From contig NZ_CP009288.1 of NCBI RefSeq assembly GCF_000756615.1, forward strand, positions 1,178,001 to 1,242,000: 64,000 bases of DNA, in the 5' to 3' direction. Within the stretch, counting starts at the first letter, position 1. The number at the start of each line of letters is the position of its first letter. Positions 8,595 through 18,000 of this stretch are shown here, one piece after another. The stretch comes from Paenibacillus durus (lineage in GTDB: Bacteria; Bacillota; Bacilli; Paenibacillales; Paenibacillaceae). The notes beneath the pieces are model-generated. The model had not been told where the DNA came from. It searched no databases and saw only the letters and a program-made list of their open reading frames with translations. The translations under genes were made by a program, and so were the position numbers.

Positions 8595-10040
8595 ATGGCT
8601 GAAACGTATCGCGAGCTTTACCGCCCGCAATTTCATTTGACGCCGCCGGTGGGGCCGATGAGCGATCCGAACGGGATGGTGTTCTACGAAGGAGAATACC
8701 ACCAGTTCTATCAATTCACGGGCAGATGGGGCCATGCGGTGAGCCGCGATTTTGTGCACTGGGAGCATCTGCCGCTGGCGCTCGTAGCCGACGAACTGGG
8801 CGACGTCTGGTCGGGCAGCGCCGTGGTGGACCGGCGGGACAGCAGCGGTTTCTTCGGCGGCAGGAGCGGTTTGGTAGCGATATTTACCCATTTTAACGAA
8901 GGCCTCCAATCCCAAAGCATCGCGTATAGCTCGGACAAGGGAAGAAGCTGGGTGAAGTATGCGGGTAATCCGGTCATCCCCAATCCCGGCCTTCAGGATT
9001 TTCGCGATCCGAAGGTGCTGTGGCATGAGGGGACGGGACGCTGGGTCATGGCGGTCAGCGTGGACAGAGCCATTCATTTCTACAGCTCGCCCAATTTGCG
9101 GGAATGGCGGTTTGAGAGCAGCTTCGGCGGTGCGGGTTGTCAGGACGCCGTGTGGGAGTGTCCCGATTTGTTCCGTCTTCCCGTCTTGGGCGAGGACGGC
9201 GAGAGCCGCTGGGTGCTGCATGTCAGCGTCGGTGATAACGAGGTTACGGACGGTTCCACCGCCCAGTATTTCGTCGGACACTTCGACGGCTGCCGCTTTG
9301 TCTGTGAGCATGAGGACGACCGCCCGCGATGGACCGATTTCGGGCAGGACTTTTATGCCGCCGTTTCGTACTCGGATATTCCGCAGGAAGACGGCCGGAC
9401 AATTTGGCTTGCCTGGACCTCCAACTGGCAGTACCCCTTTCATTCTCCGACCGAGCCTTGGAAAGGCGGCATGTCGATTCCAAGGACGCTCGGGCTTGCC
9501 AGAAGCGGCAGCGGAGAGCTTCGCCTTGTGCAGCAGCCGGTACGGGAGCTTTCTGCACTGCGCGAAGAACCGCTCGAGTACGGTCCGGTGGAGATTAAGG
9601 ATGAAATCCTCCGCCTTCCATTCAAGGGACTGTCGTATGAATTCGAGGCGGAGGTCAGCTGGGACAGTGCGGAGGAATTCGGTATTCGTGTCAGGGTATC
9701 GGATGACGAGCACACCGTTCTCGGCGTAAGCCCGCTGCGGGGCGAACTGTTCCTCGACCGGCGCGAATCGGGATTCAGCGAACTGCCGAAGCGTACCGGA
9801 GGAACGGCGAATTTCGCCAAGGTATTCCGGGCGCCGCGAAGCTTCGAAGCAGGCAGGCTGACCATGCGGGGCTTTGTGGACGATTCGGTTATTGAGTGGT
9901 TTATCGGGGACGGCGAGGAAGTGTTTACATCACTTGTCTATCCCCGGCCGGATAGCGCCGGACTGGAATTGTTCGCCCATGGCGGAAGCGTATCGTTCAG
10001 CCAATTTACGGTGTACCCCCTGAAACCTGTCTGGATATAA
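8595..10040 (+). CDS. GH32 beta-fructosidase (levanase/fructanase type), no signal peptide
   Basis: A 481-residue glycoside hydrolase family 32 enzyme: five-bladed beta-propeller (about 10-320) plus C-terminal beta-sandwich. The nucleophile block is MSDPNG (D at about residue 24), the transition-state block FRDPK (D about 137) and the acid/base block ECPDLF (E about 188). In family knowledge these hydrolyse terminal or internal beta-fructosyl links of levan, inulin or sucrose. The common WMNDPNG motif is changed to PMSDPNG, as seen in exo-acting fructanases. The start is ATG 8595 because AGGAGGGG lies seven bases upstream; the frame opens earlier at 8559 without this support. No export signal is seen, so it acts on imported oligofructosides. 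First gene of the operon behind the 8451 promoter, 47 bases before the next GH32. Confidence 0.9.
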   Translation: MAETYRELYRPQFHLTPPVGPMSDPNGMVFYEGEYHQFYQFTGRWGHAVSRDFVHWEHLPLALVADELGDVWSGSAVVDRRDSSGFFGGRSGLVAIFTHFNEGLQSQSIAYSSDKGRSWVKYAGNPVIPNPGLQDFRDPKVLWHEGTGRWVMAVSVDRAIHFYSSPNLREWRFESSFGGAGCQDAVWECPDLFRLPVLGEDGESRWVLHVSVGDNEVTDGSTAQYFVGHFDGCRFVCEHEDDRPRWTDFGQDFYAAVSYSDIPQEDGRTIWLAWTSNWQYPFHSPTEPWKGGMSIPRTLGLARSGSGELRLVQQPVRELSALREEPLEYGPVEIKDEILRLPFKGLSYEFEAEVSWDSAEEFGIRVRVSDDEHTVLGVSPLRGELFLDRRESGFSELPKRTGGTANFAKVFRAPRSFEAGRLTMRGFVDDSVIEWFIGDGEEVFTSLVYPRPDSAGLELFAHGGSVSFSQFTVYPLKPVWI

Positions 10041-10087
10041 ACGGAAGTATAGAAAAATATCATTTTGAATAGGATGGTGAAGCTGCT

Positions 10088-11551
10088 GTGAGCAACACAC
10101 TGGAAAAAGAGACAATACCGATTACCAATGCAAGGTACCGGCTTCAATACCATTTAATGCCGCCCGTCGGCTGGATGAACGATCCTAACGGACTTATTTA
10201 TTATAAAGGCGAATACCATGCCTTCTACCAGCATTATCCTTACGGGCCCTGGCAGGGACCGATGCACTGGGGACATGCGAAGAGCAAAGACCTTGTGCAT
10301 TGGGAGCATCTCCCGATCGCCCTGACTCCTTCAATGCCCTACGACTACGCAGAGAACACGGTGTACGGCTGCTGGTCGGGCAGCGCGGTCGACGATGACG
10401 GTGTGCTGACTCTGATTTATACGGGACATGTGGAGAGCAACGATCCGGTGGAGGTGCAGTGTATCGCGCGCAGTACGGACGGTATCCATTTTAAAAAGGG
10501 TGCGGCTTCCATCATTGCAGGTCCTCCGGACGCGGAATGCTTCGGTTTCCGTGATCCGAAGGTATGGAAGCACGGCGAGGTCTGGCATCTGGTTATCGGT
10601 TACGGCAAAGACGGCAAAGGCAAGGCGCTTCACTATACCTCAAGCGATCTGAACGAATGGACCTACGAGGGAATTGCGGCGGAGAGCGACGGAACGATGG
10701 GCGATATGTGGGAATGCCCTGATCTGTTCCCGCTTGGGGGAACTCCGGACAGTCATGTGCTCCTCTTCTCTCCGATGAATATTGCGCCTGTCAAGACGCT
10801 CTATCTGTCCGGACAGTTCGACTACGGTTCGGGGAAATTCAGCACGCAGCATAAGGACCGGGTGGACTATGGATTCGATTTCTACGCTCCGCAGACCTTT
10901 GAGGATGCGTCCGGACGGCGGATCTTGTTCGGCTGGATGAACATTTGGGGCGCGGAGATGCCCGAGAAGGAAGACGGCTGGATGGGAGCCTTCACCTTGC
11001 CGCGCGTGCTGACGCTTGCGGAAGATGGCAGCCTACTTGCCAATCCTGCCGAAGAATTGAAAGCGCTGCGTGGCGAACATGTGAACGCGGCTAACGTCCT
11101 GCTTAAAGACGGCGAAGAATATTCATTGGCGGGAGCGGAAGGAAGCGCGCTCGAAATTGAAGCCGTCTTTCTGGCGGATGCTTCATCCGGCGCCGAATTC
11201 GGCCTGCGCGTACGCTGCTCGGATGACGGCTTGCAGTATACGGAAATCTCCTACAAGGCATCCGAAGGCGTGCTGCGGATGAACCGGGATCATGCCGGTG
11301 CAGGCGAGGGCGGCGTCAATGAGGCTTCGCTTGTTCCGATGGAAGACGGACGGGTCAAGCTGCGCCTGTTCCTGGACAGTTCTTCAGTTGAATTATTTGC
11401 GAATGACGGCCGCCGGACGATTACGAACCGGATTTATCCGCTGGAAAGCAGCTTAGGGCTCAAGCTGTTCTCAAGAAATGGGAACTCGGTGCTTGAATCG
11501 TTTAATGTATGGCGGATACAGCCGGATCAACCGGCTAAGACGGTAGAGTAA
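10088..11551 (+). CDS. scrB: GH32 sucrose-6-phosphate hydrolase / beta-fructofuranosidase
   Basis: A 487-residue GH32 protein with the canonical block WMNDPNG (nucleophile D about residue 32), FRDPKV (about 155) and WECPDLF (E about 208). The 'HWGHAKSKDLVHWEHLP' and 'GCWSGSAV' segments are typical of intracellular ScrB/SacA enzymes that split sucrose-6-phosphate or sucrose into glucose(-6-P) and fructose. There is no signal peptide. The start is GTG 10088 in the context of AGGATGGTGA. It is followed after 2 bases by the remnant of a fructokinase, the usual partner of scrB. No sucrose PTS gene is in the window, so the phosphorylated-substrate role is inferred from similarity only; plain sucrase or short-fructan hydrolase is the alternative. 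Confidence 0.85.
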   Translation: MSNTLEKETIPITNARYRLQYHLMPPVGWMNDPNGLIYYKGEYHAFYQHYPYGPWQGPMHWGHAKSKDLVHWEHLPIALTPSMPYDYAENTVYGCWSGSAVDDDGVLTLIYTGHVESNDPVEVQCIARSTDGIHFKKGAASIIAGPPDAECFGFRDPKVWKHGEVWHLVIGYGKDGKGKALHYTSSDLNEWTYEGIAAESDGTMGDMWECPDLFPLGGTPDSHVLLFSPMNIAPVKTLYLSGQFDYGSGKFSTQHKDRVDYGFDFYAPQTFEDASGRRILFGWMNIWGAEMPEKEDGWMGAFTLPRVLTLAEDGSLLANPAEELKALRGEHVNAANVLLKDGEEYSLAGAEGSALEIEAVFLADASSGAEFGLRVRCSDDGLQYTEISYKASEGVLRMNRDHAGAGEGGVNEASLVPMEDGRVKLRLFLDSSSVELFANDGRRTITNRIYPLESSLGLKLFSRNGNSVLESFNVWRIQPDQPAKTVE

Positions 11552-11553
11552 TC

Positions 11554-11825
11554 ATGGCGGATGTGGCTGCCATCGGCGAGCTGCTTATTGACTTTACTCC
11601 CTGCGCGCAGGATACAACGGGAGCCGACGACGCTTTTTTAGCCGGCATACTGTATGGACTGCTTTCCCAGGAGCTTGCTCCGGGTGAAGTGCCGGCGGAG
11701 AACTGCACGAAATGCTGCGATTCGCCAATGCGATAGGGGCCCTTGCAACTACCCGCAAAGGCGCGATCCCGGCAATGCCTTCTTTGGACGAAATTGAAGG
11801 GCTTCTGGCCCGGCAGAATGGATGA
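11554..11825 (+). pseudogene. Fructokinase (PfkB family) remnant: internal deletion plus frameshift
   Basis: The first 15 residues (MADVAAIGELLIDFTP) are the N-terminus of bacterial fructokinases. They are joined directly to 'DTTGADDAFLAGILYGLL', which is PfkB signature 2 near residue 250 of a normal enzyme, so roughly 220 residues are missing. The signature itself is damaged: GAGD has become GADD. The frame stops at 11736, while the natural C-terminus (FANAIGALATTRKGAIPAMP) continues in the next frame to a TGA at 11823-11825. The gene is therefore dead. It sits 2 bases behind the scrB-like gene and ahead of a terminator, as expected for the last gene of a sucrose operon. Fructose must be phosphorylated by a kinase encoded elsewhere. 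Confidence 0.88.
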
Positions 11826-11833
11826 ACAGGATG

Positions 11834-11862
11834 AAGCGGCCTGAAGTTTGGGCCGCTTTTTC
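11834..11862 (+). terminator. Terminator after the fructokinase remnant
   Basis: AAGCGGCC (11834-11841) pairs with GGCCGCTT (11851-11858), followed by a T-run. Confidence 0.85.
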
Positions 11863-11969
11863 AGGCAAGCGCAGCCTGCTGGTCCGTAGAATTAATGCTT
11901 AACCCCGTTATTTTCTTAGGAAGCTGTAGGGTATCTTTGTTTTGGAAACGGATGCCCCCTCCCGCGAGG

Positions 11970-11990
11970 ACGGCGCAGCTGTTTCTTCTT
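11970..11990 (+). promoter_or_regulatory. Leader element: short hairpin plus TTCTTCTT (copy 1)
   Basis: ACGGC (11970-11974) and GCTGT (11978-11982) form a 5-bp stem with one G-T pair and a 3-base loop, directly followed by TTCTTCTT (11983-11990), 40 bases before the levanase start. The same arrangement recurs before the genes at 44619 and 49554 and in reduced form before 54488. Function unknown; see findings. Confidence 0.55.
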
Positions 11991-11999
11991 GCACTAATT

Positions 12000-12013
12000 A
12001 GGTAACGCTTACA
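12000..12013 (-). promoter_or_regulatory. Cre/LacI-like operator before the levanase gene
   Basis: On the minus strand TGTAAGCGTTACCT matches 12 of 14 positions of the cre consensus. It lies between the leader element and the start codon, a position where CcpA or the LacI-type regulator could act as a roadblock. It shares the AAGCGYTA core with the site at 8465. Confidence 0.5.
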
Positions 12014-12029
12014 TTTCAAAGGGACGGAA

Positions 12030-15000
12030 GTGGGCGAAATGGGAAAAGGGAAGAAGCATCCGGGCAGCCGCTGGTTAAACGTGTTAGTTGCGATTCTGCT
12101 GCTGGGGACCGTTATGTTTCCAGGTTCATACGCGGCGGCGTCGGAGGCCGGAGGCGCAAATGATACAGGCAATATTGGAAGCGCTTTAACTGCTGGCGTC
12201 AGCAGCAACCTAAGCGGCTGGACGGTGAGGGACAAGGGAACGATCGAAGAGACGCCGGAAGGATTGAAGCTGTCCTCGGCGGAGAACGGGTTCGCGCTGT
12301 CAGCAGAGCAGGGGGAGAGCTTCAGCTACGAAGCGGATGTAACCCTGCTGCAGGACAGCGGCGTGGTGTCGCTTATCTTCCGCTCAAATGACAGCGGCTG
12401 GGGCTCTTACATGGCGCAGCTTGACCCGGGAGCGGATATCCTGAAGCTGAAAGATGCGAACGGGGACCGGGTGCTGAAGACGGAAAGCGTGGCGCTCAGC
12501 GCCGGAGAAACGTACCACCTCAAAGTGACGGCGGAGGGTACGTCGCTGAAGGTGTACTGGAACGGCGGAGCGGAGCCTCTGCTCACCGCGCTCGACACCG
12601 CCTACACGAGCGGGTACTTCGGGATGCATGTCTGGAACAGCGCGGCGGTGTTCCAGAATATACGCATGGAAGTCATTAATACGGAGACGAAGCCGGGAAC
12701 GGTGAACAGCAACTTGAGCGGCTGGACGGCGAAGGACAAGGGAATGATCGAAGAGACGCCGGAAGGATTGAAGCTGTCCTCGGCGGAGAACGGGTTCGTA
12801 CTGTCAGCAGAGCAGGGGGAGAGCTTCAGCTACGAAGCGGATGTAACCCTGCTGCAGGACAGCGGCGTGGTGTCGTTTATCTTCCGCTCGAATGACAGCG
12901 GCTGGGGCTCATACATGGCGCAGCTGGACCCTGGGGCGGATATCCTTAAGCTGAAGGATGCGGATGGCGACCGGGTGCTAAAGACGGAGAGTGTGACGCT
13001 CAGCGCCGGAGAGACGTACCATCTCAAGGTGACGGCGGAGGGTACGTCGCTGAAGGTGTACTGGAACGGCGGAGCGGAGCCGCTGCTTGAGGCGGAGGAT
13101 ACCGCCTACACGAGCGGGTACTTCGGTATGCATGTCTGGAACAGCGCGGCGGTGTTCCAGAATATTTATGCGGGTCAGCCGGGTAAAGCGGAGCCGATAG
13201 AGATGGCCGGCGTCAGCAGCAATCTTACGGGTTGGTCGCAGCGCGGTGTTGGAAACGCTTCCTCAAGCCCTGAAGGTCTTCAACTGACGGCATCGGGCGA
13301 GGCTACGGTCATGTCGGACACCTATGCTCAGGACTTTACCTATGAGAGCGACGTAACGCTGAAGTCGGCGGATTCGGCAGGCTCCCTGCTGCTGCGTTCG
13401 GATGAGACGGGGCGGAACGGATTTCTGGTCCAGGTGGATGCAAAAGCGGGCAAGATCAGATTGCTTGACGCGAACAGCGCGCATCCGGACCGGCTGTGGA
13501 TCGAGAAAAGCATCGCTATTCTGCCGGATGTCAGCTACCACGTCAAAGTTAAGGCGGATGGGAATCGCATACAAGTCTATTGGAACGGCAAATACGATCC
13601 CGTAATCAGCGCTGAAACGGAGCTTTACTCCGGCAACAGGCGGCTGGGACTTCGCGCAAGCGGCGCTGCGGTGTTTCAGAATATCGAGGTGAGCGAACTG
13701 CTCACGAATATAGAAGAGCTGAACAGTGAAGCCAGCGGATGGATGAAGGATCTGCAAGGCCTTAAGGGATCGTCGGAAGGAGCGCAGTGGTCGCTGCATC
13801 TTTCCGGCTCGCAAGAGGGGGATTTTGTCCTGGAGGCCAACGTTACGATTGCCGTCTATTCACCGTCCGCCGAAGCGGCGCTGCTGTTCCGGGCAAACGA
13901 AGACGGTTCCGGCTACTGGCTTCAATTGAATGCGAATGAAGGCACAGTTAAGCTGGTGAAGTCGGGTTCGGCAGGACGGGAGGTGCTGGCTTCCACTTCG
14001 GATATTCCGCTTGTTCCCGGGAAGAAGCATCATATTGAAATTCATGCCGTGGGTTCCCAAATCTCGGCCTATGTGGACGGCTATGAGGGAGCGGCTGCCC
14101 AGCTTGAGGATACCAGCTATGCCTCGGGCTTGACCGGTCTTGCCGTAACCGGCGGCAGCGCTTATTTTCAGGATGTCTATTTGACGCCTTCCGGCGGATA
14201 TTACAATGAAATTTACCGTCCGGCGTATCATTATACGCCTGCTCGCGGCTCGGCAAGCGATCCGAACGGGCTGGTCTATTTTGAAGGGGAATATCATCTC
14301 TTTCACCAGAGCGCCGGACAATGGGCCCACGCGGTCAGCACTGATCTTGTCCACTGGCGGCGTCTGCCGCTTGCGCTAAACTGGAATGATCTGGGCCATG
14401 TCTGGTCCGGGGCAGCAATTGCCGATGAGCATAACGCTTCGGGGCTGTTCGGCGATTCGGGCGGCAAGGGGCTTATTGCTTACTACACCTCCTTTAATCC
14501 GGACAAAACGGGCGGCAATCAACAGATCGGGCTCGCTTACAGCAAGGATAAAGGCCGTACCTGGCAGTATTACGGGAACGAAGCGATTATCAAAAATCCG
14601 GGTTATACAAGCGGAAATGAGCCGGTAGTCTGGGATTTCCGCGATCCGAAGGTGGTGCGCGACGAAGCGGGCAACCGCTGGATCATGGTCGTTTCCGGCG
14701 GCGATCATATCCGCTTCTACACCTCGGAGAATCTGATCGACTGGACGCTGACCGGCAGCTTCGGTTACGGCAGTTATATACGGGGCGGCGTGTGGGAATG
14801 CCCTGACCTGTTTCCTCTTCCGGTGGACGGGGACAATTCACAGACGAAATGGGTGCTGATGATCAGCATGGGCGCCAATCCGAAGACGAACGGATCGGAC
14901 GCCGAATATTTTATCGGCGAGTTGACGCCTGACGGTAAATTTGTGAACGACAATCCGGCCGGGACCGTACTGAGGACCGACTTTGGCAAGGAGATGTACG

Positions 15001-18000
15001 CTTCGACTTCCTTTGCGAACGTACCCGGAGGCCGGCGTATTATGCTGGCCTGGATGACGAACTGGGATTATCCGTTCAGCTTCCCGACCTCGCCGTGGAA
15101 AGGACAAATGACGGTTCCGCGCGAATTGTCGCTCAAGACGACGCCGGAAGGCGTCCGTTTGGCGCAGACTCCGATTGTCGAGCTTCAGGATCTGCGGGGT
15201 ACGCCATTCGTGGTCAGTGATACGGACGTCTCTGCGGATACGGAAAATATTCTGGCCTCATCCTTCGGCAATGCCTATGAAATTGAGGCCGAGCTTGAAC
15301 TGCCTGAGAAGGGAGCAGCTTCCGAATTCGGATTCCGTCTGCGTGAAGGCGGAGCGCAGCGGACCGTTGTCGGTTACCGCACAGGAAGCGGCAAGCTGTT
15401 CGTTGACCGTTCTGCTTCCGGGCGGACCGATTTCTCATCCAAGTTCTCGTCTGTACATGAAGCCAAGGTGCAGCCGGAGAACTCCGCGCTGAAGCTTCGT
15501 ATTCTGGTGGACGAATCCTCTGTCGAGGTGTTTGCGGCGGACGGCAGGACGGTATTCTCCGACGTTATTTTACCGGATAAGGCGCGCAGCGGCATGAGCT
15601 TCTACGCCAAGGGCGGCACGGTGAATGTGAAGTCGATTAAGGTGTATCCGCTTAAAAATATTTGGAACGAAGGATTGCAGCCGGACGAATCGGCCGGCCG
15701 GATCATTCTGGACCGCAGCCTGCTGGAGCTGGGGGCCGGGGAATCCAAAGAGATATTCGCTGGTGTGCTGCCGCATAAGTCCGCTCAGGAGCTCGTCTGG
15801 ACCTCCGGAGACGAATCGGTTGTAACAGCCGACCCGTCCGGTTCTGCCAGCGTTGTGCTGAAGGCGGTGGCGCCCGGCACGGCAGCCGTTACTGTAAAGA
15901 CGCGGGACGGCAGCATGTCCGCCGTTATCACGGTAATCGTAGGGACATTCAATACGAATCTGAAGAAATGGAAGCCGAATTCCAGCTGGGCCGTTACGTC
16001 CGAAGGCATCAGGGGTACTTTTGACACCGACTCGAGCTATATGTCCGGGGAACGGGCGGCCGATTTCACCTATGAAGCAGACGTTATGCTCCCGCGCACA
16101 GGCGGAGCCGGCTCGATGCTGTTCAGGTCGAATGCCGACGGAACGAGCGGGTACTATTTCAACCTTGACCCGAACATGAAGGCGGCACGCCTGTTCTATA
16201 TGGCCGACGGCCAGTTCCAGGACCGGCAGGTGCTGGCGAAAGTGCCGATGGCTCTGACCACGGGAGTGAAGCATCATGCGAAAATCACAGCCGCAGGCAC
16301 GCGGATAACTATCGAGCTGGACGGCCGGCAGATTATTGATGTGGATGACGACACTTTCCGCCAGGGCACATTTGGCGTGAACGTATTCGGCGGCGATGCC
16401 TATTACCAGAACGTCAATGTGTCCGGGACAACGCCGGCCGACGATAGACTTTACCGTTTCGTTAACGCGGGTACAGGAGCGGCGCTTACCGTAGACAGCC
16501 AGAGTTCCTTGGCCAAACTTAAAGCGCTTCCGCAGCAGGAGTCGGTCAATCAATACTGGAGCTATTATCCGATCAAAAATAACGCCTACACGATCCGGAC
16601 GGGGGAAAGCGGCAAATCGCTCGACTGGGATACGGGAGCCAACACGGTCCAACTATACGCTTATCTTGGCTATGACAACCAGCGTTGGCTGGTGCATGAC
16701 AACGCTGACGGAACGATAACGATCCTGTCCAAGTTCAAGCCGGACAAAGCGCTGGAAGCCAGGGAGGACGGGACGGTCAGACTGGAAAATGCCGATGGTT
16801 CAGACCATCAAAAATGGCGCGCCGTGAAAGTGGAAGCCAGCGGTGAGCAGCCTAAGCCGACGCCGTCTGCGTCACCATCGGCAGCGCCATCTGCGGTAAC
16901 GTCAGCAGCCCCGTCAGCCGGGGAATCGGAAGCGCCATCGGCTACGCCACCAGCAACGCCGTCAGACGCACCGACCCCCGCACCAGCGCCGACACCATCG
17001 CCGGTGCAGCAGCCGGACAATGGCGTAACGGGAACCGCTGATCAGGCTGCGGCATCTTTCTTTTCCGCCGCTAAGACGGAGCGTGTGGATGGTTCGGTGC
17101 TGGAAATCAAGCTCGACAAAGCCGCGCTGGAGCAGTTGGTCGGCGGCAAGGCAGCCGACCTGCAGATCAAGGTTAGCGGCAAGGAGGATATTGTGCTGAG
17201 CGGCTTGTCGGCGGCGGAGTGGAATAGGCTGTTTCAAGGAGGCAGCCGCCTTACCGTCAGCACGCCCGAGCTTATCGTGCCGCTGCCTGCGCTTTCGCTC
17301 GGAGATTCCATCGAAGGGCTGGGCGGAGACGCGAAGGCGGAGGATATCGGAGTGCGCCTATCTATAGAGCACAGTCCGGCGGCATCCAATGTGGAGAAGA
17401 CGGCCGCCAGCCAAGGTTATCGGCTGCTGGCCGATCCGCTGGCCGTCAAACTGACGCTTAGTTACAAGGATAAGAGTGTATCCGCGCCTTTGAAGGCTCC
17501 CGTTGAACTGCTGATGGCGGTTCCGGCAGATCAGGCGGGAACCCAAGGCGGGATTGCCGCAGTTTCGGTTCAGGATGAAGGAAAGCTGTTCGCCGTTCCC
17601 GCTTCGCTGAAGACGGTGAACCATATCCGGTATGCCGTGATCCACGAGGCTGCCGGTTACCGGACTTACGCGCTGCTGAGCGGCAGGACTTCCTTCTCCG
17701 ACACCCGGAACCACTGGGTCCAAGGTATCGCCGCAGACCTGGCGGACCGCATGATGCTTACCGGAGGCGGGGACGGCCGTTTTGCGCCGGACCGCACGGT
17801 TACGCGCGCCGAACTGGCGGCGCTGACCGTCCGAAGCCTCGGGCTCATGGGCGGAGAGATACCTTCCGCCGCCTTCCGTGACGTGCCCGCCTCCTCTTGG
17901 GCCTATGGGCCGGCGGCGCTTGCGCAGCGGTTCGGCCTGATGTCCGGTTATCCCGGCGGCGTCTTTGGCGGCAGCGGCGAGGTGACCCGGGAGCAGGCCA

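Noticed and set aside
8499..9713. 404-residue minus-strand ORF opposite the first GH32 gene
   Set aside because: Antisense shadow of a clearly coding GC-rich gene; composition full of Arg/Pro/Ala, no family motif, no ribosome site.
15570..16652. 360-residue minus-strand ORF inside the levanase gene
   Set aside because: Shadow frame within well-coded GH32, Big_2 and jellyroll modules.
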